Assembly: GCF_000499205.1 (NCBI RefSeq)
Contig: NZ_AWUK01000010.1
Span: 186,001-250,000 of the forward strand
Reading direction: 5' to 3'
From: Paenibacillus sp. MAEPY2
GTDB taxonomy: Bacteria > Bacillota > Bacilli > Paenibacillales > Paenibacillaceae
DNA: 64,000 bases
Numbering within the stretch: the stretch's first letter is position 1; the number at the start of each line of letters is the position of its first letter. The notes beneath the pieces are model-generated. The model was given only the letters and a program-made list of their open reading frames with translations, did no database searches and was not told where the DNA came from. Of this stretch, positions 17,171-25,541 are shown one piece after another. The position numbers were made by a program, and so were the translations under genes.

Positions 17171-18223
17171 ATGGAAATCGGAATTAGTACTTTTGTAGAG
17201 ACAAACCCGGATGTAAAAACAGGAGAACTTATAAGTCATGCGCAGCGTATTCGCGACGTCGTTGAAGAGATTGTTTTAGCAGATCAGGTGGGGCTGGATG
17301 TATATGGCGTGGGTGAGCATCACCGTTCAGACTATGCCGCTTCATCACCAGCGGTCATTCTGGCCGCCGCAGCTTCACAGACCAAACGCATTCGCCTAAC
17401 CAGTGCTGTAACGGTGCTATCTTCGGCTGATCCGGTACGGGTATTTCAGGATTTTGCAACACTGGATGGCATTTCGAATGGGCGTGCGGAGATTATGGCA
17501 GGACGGGGTTCGTTTATTGAATCCTTCCCTTTGTTCGGCTATGATCTGAACGACTACGATGAACTATTCGACGAGAAATTGGATTTGTTACTCAAACTAC
17601 GCGATTCTGAAAAGGTAACTTGGGAAGGCAAGCACCGCCCTTCCTTTAACAATCTGGGCATTTACCCGCGTCCGGTACAGGAAAAACTTCCGGTATGGAT
17701 TGGCAGTGGCGGTAACCAGGAATCGGTTGTCCGCGCAGGTCTGCTTGGATTACCGCTGGTACTCGCCATTATTGGTGGTCGCCCCGTTCAATTCGCACCA
17801 TTGGTGGAGCTATACAAAAAAGCAGCGGCACATGCAGGGCACGACGCATCCAAACTGACTGTGGCTTCCCATTCTCACGGTTTCATTGCGGATACAACTG
17901 TTGAAGCGGTAGAGAAATTCTTCCCGCCAGCTCAGGCTACAATGAATATGTTGGGCCGGGAACGTGGCTGGGGACACTATAGCCGTGCAACCTTTGACGC
18001 GGCACGCAGTCTGGAGGGCGCACTGTATGTGGGTGATGTGGATACCGTTGCTCAAAAGATTATCTATCTGCGCAAAGAAGTCGGTATCACACGCTTCATG
18101 TTACACACTCCCCTAGGCACGATGCCGCATGAGGATGTAATGAGAGCTATTGAGCTGCTCGGCAAAGAGGTAGCGCCGAAAGTGCGTGCCGAAATTTCGC
18201 GTTGGGAAGCTGAGAATCAGTAA
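17171..18223 (+). CDS. LLM-class (luciferase-like) flavin-dependent oxidoreductase
   Basis: A 350-residue TIM-barrel flavin enzyme of the bacterial luciferase-like family. Recognisable segments are EEIVLADQVGLDVYGVGEHH near residue 35, SSPAVILAAAASQTKRIRL (about 60-80), the FMN-binding NGRAEIMAGRGSFIESFPLFG, and PVWIGSGGNQESVVRAGLLG. AGGGAGGAACAGG precedes the ATG. It is a single gene followed by a strong terminator. Substrate and reduced-flavin partner are not evident. Such genes are often annotated as putative monooxygenases in Bacillales. Confidence 0.88.
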   Translation: MEIGISTFVETNPDVKTGELISHAQRIRDVVEEIVLADQVGLDVYGVGEHHRSDYAASSPAVILAAAASQTKRIRLTSAVTVLSSADPVRVFQDFATLDGISNGRAEIMAGRGSFIESFPLFGYDLNDYDELFDEKLDLLLKLRDSEKVTWEGKHRPSFNNLGIYPRPVQEKLPVWIGSGGNQESVVRAGLLGLPLVLAIIGGRPVQFAPLVELYKKAAAHAGHDASKLTVASHSHGFIADTTVEAVEKFFPPAQATMNMLGRERGWGHYSRATFDAARSLEGALYVGDVDTVAQKIIYLRKEVGITRFMLHTPLGTMPHEDVMRAIELLGKEVAPKVRAEISRWEAENQ

Positions 18224-18271
18224 ACATGTTAAATCGGCTGAAATCCGATACAGAAGATAGATTAAAGCAAG

Positions 18272-18315
18272 AAAAGGAGCATGCCAGGTATATTACGCCT
18301 AGGCATGCTCCTTTT
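18272..18315. terminator. Bidirectional terminator
   Basis: AAAAGGAGCATGCC and GGCATGCTCCTTTT form a perfect 14-base stem, shared by the LLM gene and the convergent TetR gene. Confidence 0.92.
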
Positions 18316-18347
18316 CGTTTGTTTTATAAGACTAGATTCAATGCTTA

Positions 18348-19004
18348 TCATTTCGCAGATACTCCAACAAGGGAGAGAACAACCATGGACAACGTATGAT
18401 CATATAGCCTTTTGGCGGCTTCTTCACTCTCAATATGGCCTCCCAGATATAGATGGATAACACCATGCAGAGGGGCCCAGATCATACGGACTGCAAGCAG
18501 GAGATCGTTCTCCTGAAGCATTCCCTGCTCCATTGCGGCTGCAACTAGGGACGTGATTTGTTTGAGGGCAGTTACTGTTCCTTGCAAACTCTCTGCATCT
18601 GGTTTGAATTCTGCAAAAGAACCTCCAAACATCAGCTGATAGAAGCTGGATTGTGTGATCCCGAAATCCCAGTAGGCATAAGCGAGATCGCGAAAATAAT
18701 TCTCGAATGATGCTTGCTGTGGCACGGATTCAAACGATTGGGATAGGAGGGAGCAACCCTCCAAATATAGATATTTAGCTAACCCTTCTTTTTTGCCGAA
18801 GAGGTTATATATGATTTTGGTGGAGCACTCCATTCGTTCTGCCACGCGCCGAACCGTGACGGCTTCTGGACCGTGCTCTTGCAGCAAGGATGCGGCGGCA
18901 TGCACAATATTTTGGCGCAGGTTTTCGGAGTGCTGAAGTCTGGCTTCCTGAAAGGTAGTGACCGTGTGAGCGGATTGTTTGGAACCCGAATTGTGATCTT
19001 TCAT
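18348..19004 (-). CDS. TetR-family transcriptional regulator
   Basis: A 218-residue repressor. The helix-turn-helix lies at about residues 30-75 (NIVHAAASLLQEHGPEAVTV, RRVAERMECSTKIIYNLFGKKEGL). The rest is an all-helical ligand domain with the LMFGGSFAEF and MIWAPLHGVIHLYLGG segments typical of the WHG-type C-terminal branch. It is divergent from an SDR gene. Two near-identical 15-base palindromes lie in the shared gap, one close to each start, so autoregulation and repression of the SDR gene are likely. The ligand is unknown. Confidence 0.9.
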   Translation of the reverse strand: MKDHNSGSKQSAHTVTTFQEARLQHSENLRQNIVHAAASLLQEHGPEAVTVRRVAERMECSTKIIYNLFGKKEGLAKYLYLEGCSLLSQSFESVPQQASFENYFRDLAYAYWDFGITQSSFYQLMFGGSFAEFKPDAESLQGTVTALKQITSLVAAAMEQGMLQENDLLLAVRMIWAPLHGVIHLYLGGHIESEEAAKRLYDHTLSMVVLSLVGVSAK

Positions 19005-19040
19005 CTATCTCATCCTCATACATCCATATTGTTGTTTAAC

Positions 19041-19055
19041 GGAAACCGTGTTTCT
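19041..19055. promoter_or_regulatory. TetR operator copy 1
   Basis: GGAAACCGTGTTTCT differs from the second copy at two positions and lies 36 bases before the TetR start codon on its strand. Confidence 0.65.
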
Positions 19056-19106
19056 TATCGTCATTCTACTGTTTTACGCTGGAAATCGTCAAATGATCAA
19101 AAGAAG

Positions 19107-19135
19107 TTGACAGTAAGAAGACAAGGGAGTACGAT
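19107..19135 (+). promoter_or_regulatory. Promoter of the SDR gene
   Basis: A perfect TTGACA (19107-19112) and TACGAT (19130-19135) are spaced by 17 bases, with the operator just downstream covering the expected start site. Confidence 0.6.
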
Positions 19136-19145
19136 GATTTCATTA

Positions 19146-19160
19146 GGAAACAGTGTTTCC
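19146..19160. promoter_or_regulatory. TetR operator copy 2
   Basis: GGAAACAGTGTTTCC is a perfect 15-base palindrome around a central G, placed immediately after the SDR promoter. Confidence 0.72.
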
Positions 19161-19197
19161 AATAAAAAACGATTGTTCAAAAAAGGATGGATGAGAT

Positions 19198-20013
19198 ATG
19201 AAGCAGGTTAAAAATCAATGGGTACTCATTACGGGGGCTTCTTCAGGCATTGGACAGACTTTTGCATTGGAAATGGCGTCAAAAGGCAAACATGTGGTCT
19301 TGGTGGCTCGATCGGAGTCCAAATTGCGTCAATTGGCAGAACGGATTGAGCGAATCTATCAAGTGAAGACGGAAGTGATTGTAGCGGATCTGTCCCAAGC
19401 GGATGCACCACAACACGTTTATGAGGAATGTATGAATCGGGGCATACAGGTCAATGTATTAATCAACAATGCGGGATTTGCCACGCATGGAATGTTTGAG
19501 CAGGTGGATGGTGCACGGCAGCAGGAAGAGATTATGCTGAATGTACTCGCAGTCATGAACATGACCCATCTTTTCCTGCCAGGTATGCTGCAAAAACGGA
19601 ACGGTACGATCATTAACGTTTCTTCAACGGCTGCTTTTCAACCTGATCCATACATGGCTGTATATGGGGCTACGAAATCTTTCGTCCTTTCTTTTACAGA
19701 GGCGTTGTATGAAGAGAACCGGAAGCGAGGCGTTCAGTTTTTGGCTCTATGCCCTGGCTCAACCGATACCTCATTCTTTGACGTAGTAGGAGCCGAAGAG
19801 GCCTCGGTAGGCAAACGGGATACGCCCGAGCATGTTGTGGAAGTGGCGATGAAGGCGTTGGAGTCAGGCAAGCCGTATGCTGTGCCAGGGGCCTCCAATT
19901 ACTGGACGGCCCAGTTGGCCCGCCTTATGCCGCGCAGACAAATGCTGCGGATCGTAGGGGGCATGCTTCAACCTCGTTCGAAGAGTGGTAAACCGCAAAA
20001 GGCAAAGGCTTAA
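19198..20013 (+). CDS. SDR-family NAD(P)-dependent oxidoreductase
   Basis: A 271-residue classical SDR. The cofactor motif is TGASSGIG (residues 13-20), followed by NNAG, catalytic Ser in NVSST and the YGATK active-site pair. The C-terminal tail is basic (RSKSGKPQKAKA), and the last 60 residues resemble the DltE/YqjQ-like branch of short-chain dehydrogenases. It is regulated by the divergent TetR protein through the palindrome just upstream of the gene. The substrate is not predictable from sequence. Confidence 0.88.
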   Translation: MKQVKNQWVLITGASSGIGQTFALEMASKGKHVVLVARSESKLRQLAERIERIYQVKTEVIVADLSQADAPQHVYEECMNRGIQVNVLINNAGFATHGMFEQVDGARQQEEIMLNVLAVMNMTHLFLPGMLQKRNGTIINVSSTAAFQPDPYMAVYGATKSFVLSFTEALYEENRKRGVQFLALCPGSTDTSFFDVVGAEEASVGKRDTPEHVVEVAMKALESGKPYAVPGASNYWTAQLARLMPRRQMLRIVGGMLQPRSKSGKPQKAKA

Positions 20014-20026
20014 CCGTACCCATCGG

Positions 20027-20066
20027 AAATAAGCTGCCAGCGAGAATCCTTACTGGCAGCTTATTT
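20027..20066. terminator. Terminator after the SDR gene
   Basis: AAATAAGCTGCCAG and CTGGCAGCTTATTT form a 14-base perfect stem with A/T flanks on both sides. Confidence 0.8.
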
Positions 20067-20120
20067 AAAAGAAAAGAGAGACTATGATTGCATATAAGGC
20101 ATGCGTAACAAATTGACAGT

Positions 20121-20704
20121 TTAGACAAGAATACCTTTGGATCGTGCTTCCTTAATCCAATCTGGAAACTCACTAAGAAGCCGATCATATAATTCTTCAT
20201 CGCTGATCTTGGATATATCGTCCAGAGCAAAAAAGTTCGCGTTATCAATAAAGCGTCCAGACATGTCATCGAGCTTTTCAAGGATTCCGTAATTTGCTTT
20301 TCCCAAGCCAACAAATTGCCAGAACAAATTTTTGTATGAACTTTCAGTGATTAGCCGCATAATTTTCCCTTTTTGACTGACTCCACCATCGCTAAAAAAA
20401 ATAATATACGTAGGAATCCTTACATTAGGCTCCTCAATCGTGTATTTACGAATAACATCCTCCATTACTGGAGGTTCATTATTTGTACCCCCTTTACTTC
20501 CAAGAGTGTACGTGCGAGCAATATAATTTTCAAAATCTCGGGCAGTGACGCTTGTTGCACGTAAAAAGTCTTTTGCAAAAAACCGTTGAGCAGGCTTTGA
20601 ATAACCTTTGGAACAAAGTCTTGTGAAAAAACTATAGAACGGATCGATGCAGCATAATCGTCTAAAGCTTCACATTTCTCCATTGTATGAGAAGATGAAA
20701 GCAC
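20121..20704 (-). pseudogene. Broken VWA-domain (TerF-like) protein gene
   Basis: Two overlapping minus-strand frames encode pieces of one von Willebrand A domain of the tellurium-resistance/TerF type. The 3' frame (20121-20465) gives NVRIPTYIIFFSDGG and KNLFWQFVGLG. Reading that frame further upstream, past its first ATG, yields ARDFENYIARTYTLGSKGGT followed by NNEPPV, continuous with it. The other frame (20465-20704) holds an earlier piece, ALDDYAASIRSIVFSQDFV. A frameshift therefore separates them, and the metal-site DxSGS segment expected at the N-terminus is missing. It is a non-functional remnant by inference, lying at the left border of an AT-rich stretch. Confidence 0.65.
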
Positions 20705-20940
20705 TGTTTTTTATATCTAACGGACAGCCAGGGTATCATCATTCCGAAAAGGGCTGTATCTTGTGAGGAAACTAAGCGAAAATTTCCAATTCATTCGTAT
20801 CATCTCAAAAGGAATGATGGGGGTGACTGTTTTTTCGGATTGACGAGCACTTCATAAGAGAGCCTTCATAACATTAATGGAAAATCTCTTGTAATCTATT
20901 ACTGTAGCTCGGATGCTTAAGTCCAAACTAATCTGCTACA
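20705..20940. other. Gene-free stretch with no recognisable element
   Basis: No ORF of convincing composition, hairpin or known motif was seen between the broken VWA gene and the next terminator. It may be decayed DNA belonging to the VWA gene's lost 5' end. Confidence 0.5.
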
Positions 20941-20941
20941 T

Positions 20942-20990
20942 AAGGAAAACCCACTAATTAGGCCATAGACCGTAACAGTGGGTTTCCTTT
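20942..20990. terminator. Terminator of the secreted stalk protein gene
   Basis: AAGGAAAACCCACT pairs with AGTGGGTTTCCTTT. On the minus strand it lies 16 bases after the stop codon of the 21.0-21.7 kb gene. Confidence 0.7.
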
Positions 20991-21005
20991 GCCATCGATT
21001 TGAAT

Positions 21006-21671
21006 TTATTTAATAGCATTTAGAGAACTGCGTTTGAAAACTTGATCAAATTCCTCAGTAAATAGAGCGTAATATTGAAGGGCAGTCTCTCGCTTTGCAT
21101 AAAACTCTTCTAATTGTTCTTTTTCCCCACTTTCAATGTATTTTTTTAGTAAGTCAATGGCTTCTTTGTAGACATTAAAACTTTTACTAGCACTGGCAAA
21201 GTCAAAGGAGGATGAATAATCTCCAACCGGTGTGAAATTAGCATTATCAAAACTATTAGAATCAAGATCTACAGTTTTGACTAACTCCGATAACTTAGTG
21301 GTATCAACATCTTTTTCTAACAACAAGTTACCAAGTATGTTGCTTATTTCCTGATCGATTTTTTCGAAATTATTGATAAAAGTATAATGAAACGCATTTA
21401 GAACATCTAAGTTTCGGATATACAAGAGATTTTTATTGATCATCGTAAGTTTCGACTTTTTATACTCAACTGAAAATCCAGCATCTCTAAAAATACTTGC
21501 AGGAACATATACACGATTGTTGATCATAGTTGCCTCAGCACCTGCTGTTGTTTTTATTTCTTTGTTGTTTACCCAAATACCAATCTTTTGTGACACGCCT
21601 GATGCTGCAAATGCTGCAACAGGAATACACAAAATCGACAAAATAATTACATAAATGAATATTTTTTTCAT
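21006..21671 (-). CDS. Secreted stalk-domain (Cu amine oxidase N-terminal-like) protein
   Basis: A 221-residue exported protein. Residues 1-22 form a signal peptide ending AFAAS. The next 55 residues fit one copy of the copper-amine-oxidase N-terminal-like stalk domain (IGIWVNNKEIKTTAGAEATM, then NRVYVPASIFRDAGFSVEY and KSKLTM). No copper ligands or catalytic domain follow; the rest is a charged helical region. It is divergent from the protease gene at 21.76 kb. The function is unknown; the fold is used in Bacillales as a wall or surface adaptor. Confidence 0.8.
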   Translation of the reverse strand: MKKIFIYVIILSILCIPVAAFAASGVSQKIGIWVNNKEIKTTAGAEATMINNRVYVPASIFRDAGFSVEYKKSKLTMINKNLLYIRNLDVLNAFHYTFINNFEKIDQEISNILGNLLLEKDVDTTKLSELVKTVDLDSNSFDNANFTPVGDYSSSFDFASASKSFNVYKEAIDLLKKYIESGEKEQLEEFYAKRETALQYYALFTEEFDQVFKRSSLNAIK

Positions 21672-21758
21672 TTTCTTACACCTCTCTATTGATAAATTTT
21701 GGATGATAATCTATATTATATTTTGTTGTTACAATACATTCAATAGGAGGAAGTGTTT

Positions 21759-22706
21759 ATGATCATCTTGTTACGAAGTAAATTTTTCTACTCTTTTTTA
21801 GTTATTTTGTTTGTTTTATCACAAAATGCATATGTGCCACCAGCAAGCGCTGCCACGGTTGAAGAAATTGACCTGCGCTCAAGCAATTATCCAAATAACT
21901 ACGTTGAAGGTGGAAGATATTATGATCAACTTGTAAAAGTATCTCCTACAATCACCAGCTACAGGCTGCATTTTGCTAGAATTGGTTTAGCTAATGGAGA
22001 CCGTGTTTCCGTTTCATCCGCATATAATTCAACAACTCAAGAGGCAGGAACGATATACTATTCTTCTAACGGAGGATATACGACTGATGTTTGGACTCCT
22101 TGGATTACCGGACAAGCTTATGTAAACCTAATCACAAACAAAGATGGGCTTACTAGTACTGGATATGTAATCGATAAAATTGAATTTAATGGAACATCAT
22201 CAGGACTTGTTAATTCAGCTGCGTTTGTGCCAAATTCGTTCACTTCTGTAAGCAATATTTCAGTTTATCAGGCAGCTTCGGTATCTACATACGGCTATTC
22301 ATCATTTGTTTCAAATGCATTAAATCAGTTAGATAATATAACTAATGCAAATATTGGTTTTACTAACACTTCTTCTACAACAGCTCAAGTTAGGATTTCT
22401 GTGAACACTAATCCTGATCTGGATTACTTTGCAGTGGTTCAACCCTACGACTCAAGCGGGAAAGCTATAACTAAACAAGAGTCAAAAACGTGGAGTTATG
22501 CAACAATGATACTTAATCATGGTGTAATGAATAAATGGGGATTTACATCTTCTAACAAGCAAGGTACTGTAACTCATGAAGTGGGACACCTTGTTTCTCT
22601 AGATCACCAAGAGTATTTAGATGTATCCTCCATAATGAAACCTGGCAAAAAGAACATTACTACATTTACCCCACTTGATATAGCAAATATTCAATACAGA
22701 TGGTAG
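21759..22706 (+). CDS. Secreted metzincin-type zinc metalloprotease
   Basis: A 315-residue exported protein with a signal peptide ending near PASAA. About residues 33-140 form a beta-rich region resembling CUB or pre-peptidase C-terminal domains (ITSYRLHFARIGLANGDRVSV). The catalytic part ends with HEVGHLVSLDH (His273 to His283), the HExxHxxxxxH zinc site of metzincins, and SIMKPG as Met-turn. The ATG at 21759 has AGGAGG eight bases upstream; the GTG at 21753 is too close. The 17-base gap to the next gene implies one transcript. Strongly AT-rich compared with the flanks, it looks acquired. Confidence 0.85.
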   Translation: MIILLRSKFFYSFLVILFVLSQNAYVPPASAATVEEIDLRSSNYPNNYVEGGRYYDQLVKVSPTITSYRLHFARIGLANGDRVSVSSAYNSTTQEAGTIYYSSNGGYTTDVWTPWITGQAYVNLITNKDGLTSTGYVIDKIEFNGTSSGLVNSAAFVPNSFTSVSNISVYQAASVSTYGYSSFVSNALNQLDNITNANIGFTNTSSTTAQVRISVNTNPDLDYFAVVQPYDSSGKAITKQESKTWSYATMILNHGVMNKWGFTSSNKQGTVTHEVGHLVSLDHQEYLDVSSIMKPGKKNITTFTPLDIANIQYRW

Positions 22707-22722
22707 AGGAGGACTAAAAAAT

Positions 22723-23367
22723 ATGAATACTACTAAAACTTTCAAAAAACCATATTTCATTTTTGCATTGATCGCTTTCTCTGCATTGGCTTGCATCCTT
22801 TTTATCCCTAAGAGTATTGAAGCGTCTGAAACAGTTCAGAGTGAGAAAAAAGTTTATTCTGCTCATGCAGACTACCCTGTCGTTAATACAGTTAATGAGC
22901 TTGAAGAACATGCAGATCTAATTGTTTCTGGAAAATATACTGGCAATAGAAGTGCATACTTTCAAACAGATGACCAAGGAGAAGTCGTTGTTCGGGCAAG
23001 TAAATCTGAGTTTCAAATTGAGCAAATTTACAAGGGCAATCAACCAGACAGTGTAATTACAGTGGCGGAACCTGCTTATGAAGACGAAGAGGCTATTTAC
23101 ACAATTGAAGGATATAACTTAATGAACACCTTCGATAACTATGTTCTCTTCTTGGGAGCAACAGAAACTGGAGCTTATAGAATTGTAGGAATGTATCAAG
23201 GCCAATATCAAATTGATTCCGACCTTAATACACAAAGCCTTACTAGCAATAGTATTGAAACTGTTCATTTTGAAGATGAACAAAAGGACCACTACTCTCT
23301 ACTGAAGGAACAAGTACTTGATTTTTTAGTGGAGGAAAGCAATCAATCTGATATTATCACTGAGTAA
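22723..23367 (+). CDS. Exported protein of unknown function, partner of the protease gene
   Basis: A 214-residue protein with an N-terminal hydrophobic segment (residues about 12-32, FIFALIAFSALACILFIP) that could be a signal anchor or signal peptide. The rest is acidic and beta-rich (ADLIVSGKYTGNRSAYF, EFQIEQIYKGN, NYVLFLGATE). I do not recognise a named family beyond small exported proteins with this ADLIV-GK pattern. AGGAGG precedes the ATG, and the gene follows the protease after 16 bases. It might be an inhibitor, chaperone or substrate of the protease; this is inference from position only. Confidence 0.75.
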   Translation: MNTTKTFKKPYFIFALIAFSALACILFIPKSIEASETVQSEKKVYSAHADYPVVNTVNELEEHADLIVSGKYTGNRSAYFQTDDQGEVVVRASKSEFQIEQIYKGNQPDSVITVAEPAYEDEEAIYTIEGYNLMNTFDNYVLFLGATETGAYRIVGMYQGQYQIDSDLNTQSLTSNSIETVHFEDEQKDHYSLLKEQVLDFLVEESNQSDIITE

Positions 23368-23432
23368 TTCTCATCTACTCAACTTCAACATAATTTAGAT
23401 GGGGGAAGTCTCAACTGAAGTGATTTGTCTTA

Positions 23433-23476
23433 AAAGAAATCGGACACTGATAGGATAACAGTGTCCGATTTCTTTC
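23433..23476. terminator. Bidirectional terminator
   Basis: AAAGAAATCGGACACTG and CAGTGTCCGATTTCTTT form a 17-base perfect stem. It lies after the plus-strand exported gene and ten bases after the stop of a minus-strand ORF. Confidence 0.9.
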
Positions 23477-23486
23477 TGGTCTTTCA

Positions 23487-23693
23487 TTATGTCAGAAACT
23501 TAAGCTCCTCCGCCATCAACGCCAGCAAATCTAGATGCGAAGAATGCAATAATTGCCGTTGCAGTTCGCATACAGCCCCACCTATCCCAATAGAGGGGGC
23601 AAATATGACTGCTGTAATAACAACAGCTAAAAACGCAGCCCCACCAAAGATAAGTGAGTGTATCATAATTTGGATCTGGCTCAGTAGGTACAT
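23487..23693 (-). CDS. Small membrane protein, possibly 5'-truncated
   Basis: A 68-residue ORF with one hydrophobic span (LIFGGAAFLAVVITAVIFAP) and an amphipathic tail ending LDLLALMAEELKFLT. The composition looks protein-like, and a strong terminator follows directly. However, no ribosome site precedes the ATG, a stop lies eight codons upstream, and an IS remnant begins within 20 bases. It may be the remaining 3' end of a gene cut by that insertion. Family not recognised. Confidence 0.4.
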   Translation of the reverse strand: MYLLSQIQIMIHSLIFGGAAFLAVVITAVIFAPSIGIGGAVCELQRQLLHSSHLDLLALMAEELKFLT

Positions 23694-23710
23694 GCTTATT
23701 GTTTAAAGTG

Positions 23711-24105
23711 CAGGCCCAAATAAGGATGCTGCTCTGGTTTCACGCGCCCTTGCTACGGTACAAGGCGATTTGCGTCAAGTTCAATAGTTTCATACCGACC
23801 GTGGCAGCGAGTTTAAGAATCACAAAATGGATGAGCCTTTAGAAACTTTTGAGATCGGTCGATCACTAGGCATGAAAGGCTGTCCGTATGACAATGCCGT
23901 GGCCGAAGCCACCTACAAAGTCATGAAAACCGAGTTCATCCACCAGATGAGCTTTCAGGGCCTTCGCCATCTGGAATTAGAATTATACGATTACGTTAAC
24001 TGGTTTAACAAACATCGGATTCATGGAACGTTGGGATATCTGACACCTGTTCAGTATCGCCAAGAAGCCCTTAAAAAAGCTGTCTAATTTACTGTTGACA
24101 ATCCA
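23711..24105 (+). mobile_element. Remnant of an IS3-family insertion sequence (right end)
   Basis: The 3' part of an IS3-type transposase gene is followed by the sequence TGTCTAATTTACTGTTGACA and ATCCA (24081-24105), which resembles an IS3/IS150-type terminal repeat overlapping the transposase stop codon. No matching left end was found near 23700, so the left part of the element is lost. Confidence 0.75.
23713..24087 (+). pseudogene. IS3-family transposase orfB fragment
   Basis: The frame encodes the C-terminal third of an integrase-type DDE transposase: GPNKDAALVSRALATVQG, then a TAG stop at 23785-23787, then FHTDRGSEFKN with the second catalytic Asp, GCPYDNAVAEATYK with the final acidic region, and WFNKHRIHGTLGYLTP. 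The 5' two thirds and the first Asp are absent. The internal stop and the truncation make it inactive. Confidence 0.85.
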
Positions 24106-24328
24106 GTTAATTCCCTATGAGAAGACATATAAAAAGAACATCGCATCATAGTAGCGTGTTTTATGTGGATTTTTTTACAGCAAGTGGATTGAGCGAAAAT
24201 AAAAAAATGTAATTATTTCAAATAAAAACATTTATTTTAATTTATTGAATATTCTTATTGAAAATTACAAACTTCATTGGTATACTTCTATATGGAATCT
24301 AACAAATAATGGTATCGGGGGGCTGTTT

Positions 24329-25402
24329 ATGAGAATTAGAAAGGTTTTATTAACTTGTTTATCCATTCTTCTAACAACTAGTTTTAGCGCATCTGTGTTT
24401 GCCGAAAGCACAGAGTATAGTACAACTACTTTTTCTTTGAGTTCGGTTGAAGTGACCAACCCAGATAATTTAAGTCTCTCTGAAAATGTGCTCTTAGATG
24501 TCATTAATAGAGCAGAAGGAATTGCTTCTGATGAGAAAGCATCATATAACTCGAGTTCTACAAGTTTTAAAACCAGCTCAACAGAGGATGTTGTAATTAA
24601 CTATTACTTTGATGATGACAGCCATTATTACTTCTATGAAGAAACGAAAAATGGTAAAAGTTTATTTGTTGAGGAGAAGGATCAAGTTGATAATCAATCC
24701 CTAACAGAGATCAAACCATTTTCAAATGATATTGATGATGGAATTGGTGGGAGAATTTTAGTTAATAGCACCACTGGTAATTTGCTAGAATCCAAGTGGC
24801 AGCTTCCTACTGCCAGTCAACTTACAGGCGCACCTAGTGAAGCTACATATATTTACACAGGTTTAAGAAATTCATCTATAGAAGTCGATGCCAATGTTAC
24901 TTACAACAACGCCAGCGGAGAGGCTAGATTTAGACCTCGACTTTGCGTGAAACCTAACTCAACGAAGCAATGTATGGGTGCAGTAACGCAGCCTGGATAT
25001 GATAAAGTCCATTCAAGTAATGGTTATAAGTTGGGTTCAACCATAACTACGGCATTTTGGAGAAGTTATAGTGATGAGGCAAGAAATATCAGCAAAGCTG
25101 TACGTTTGAAAACAACTGGGCTAGCTATTTGTGCAAATGCTGGTTGTTCAGATTCAACGGATACTACTCTGATTAATATCATTGAGACAAACAATGTTAA
25201 TATGACTAATCAACAATATTTTAAATTACTGGTCACAATTGCCGGTGGTGAACAACCTCCAGGTAAAGTACGTGCTACATTTAGTGGCATTACTTTGGAT
25301 GGAGTAGCCAAAACCCCGGTGTTGGGGGCGACGGATAGAGCAACTGTAAGTATAAGTGGAAATAGTGCAACTATTATTGTTGATTCAACGCTACCTGAGT
25401 AA
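24329..25402 (+). CDS. Large secreted protein of unknown function
   Basis: A 357-residue exported protein. MRIRKVLLTCLSILLTTSFS is a clear signal peptide with cleavage after VFAES, and GGGGGG lies before the ATG at 24329 (the longer frame has no ribosome site). The first half is rich in Ser, Thr, Asp and Tyr. The second half contains two closely spaced Cys pairs (RLCVKPNSTKQC and AICANAGC), which may form disulfides, and a beta-rich C-terminus (RATVSISGNSATIIVDS). I do not recognise the family. It is AT-rich like its neighbours and ends at a terminator, so it is probably monocistronic. Confidence 0.75.
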   Translation: MRIRKVLLTCLSILLTTSFSASVFAESTEYSTTTFSLSSVEVTNPDNLSLSENVLLDVINRAEGIASDEKASYNSSSTSFKTSSTEDVVINYYFDDDSHYYFYEETKNGKSLFVEEKDQVDNQSLTEIKPFSNDIDDGIGGRILVNSTTGNLLESKWQLPTASQLTGAPSEATYIYTGLRNSSIEVDANVTYNNASGEARFRPRLCVKPNSTKQCMGAVTQPGYDKVHSSNGYKLGSTITTAFWRSYSDEARNISKAVRLKTTGLAICANAGCSDSTDTTLINIIETNNVNMTNQQYFKLLVTIAGGEQPPGKVRATFSGITLDGVAKTPVLGATDRATVSISGNSATIIVDSTLPE

Positions 25403-25426
25403 TTACTCATGTTCTAATATGGCACT

Positions 25427-25460
25427 AAATCTCTGCTCCATTATGGGGCAGAGGTTTTTT
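25427..25460 (+). terminator. Terminator of the 24.3 kb secreted protein gene
   Basis: AATCTCTGCTCC pairs with GGGGCAGAGGTT around a short loop and is followed by TTTTT. Confidence 0.85.
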
Positions 25461-25541
25461 ATGATCGAAGCAGTTCAAGATGTAACTTTTAATGTAGAAA
25501 GTTCGTTAAGTAAGAGTGCTGGAAAAAAAAGGAGGATGGTT

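Noticed and set aside
23461..23706. Plus-strand 81-codon ORF
   Set aside because: It starts inside a terminator, is antisense to a better minus-strand ORF, has many Cys and Ser in an unprotein-like order and no ribosome site.
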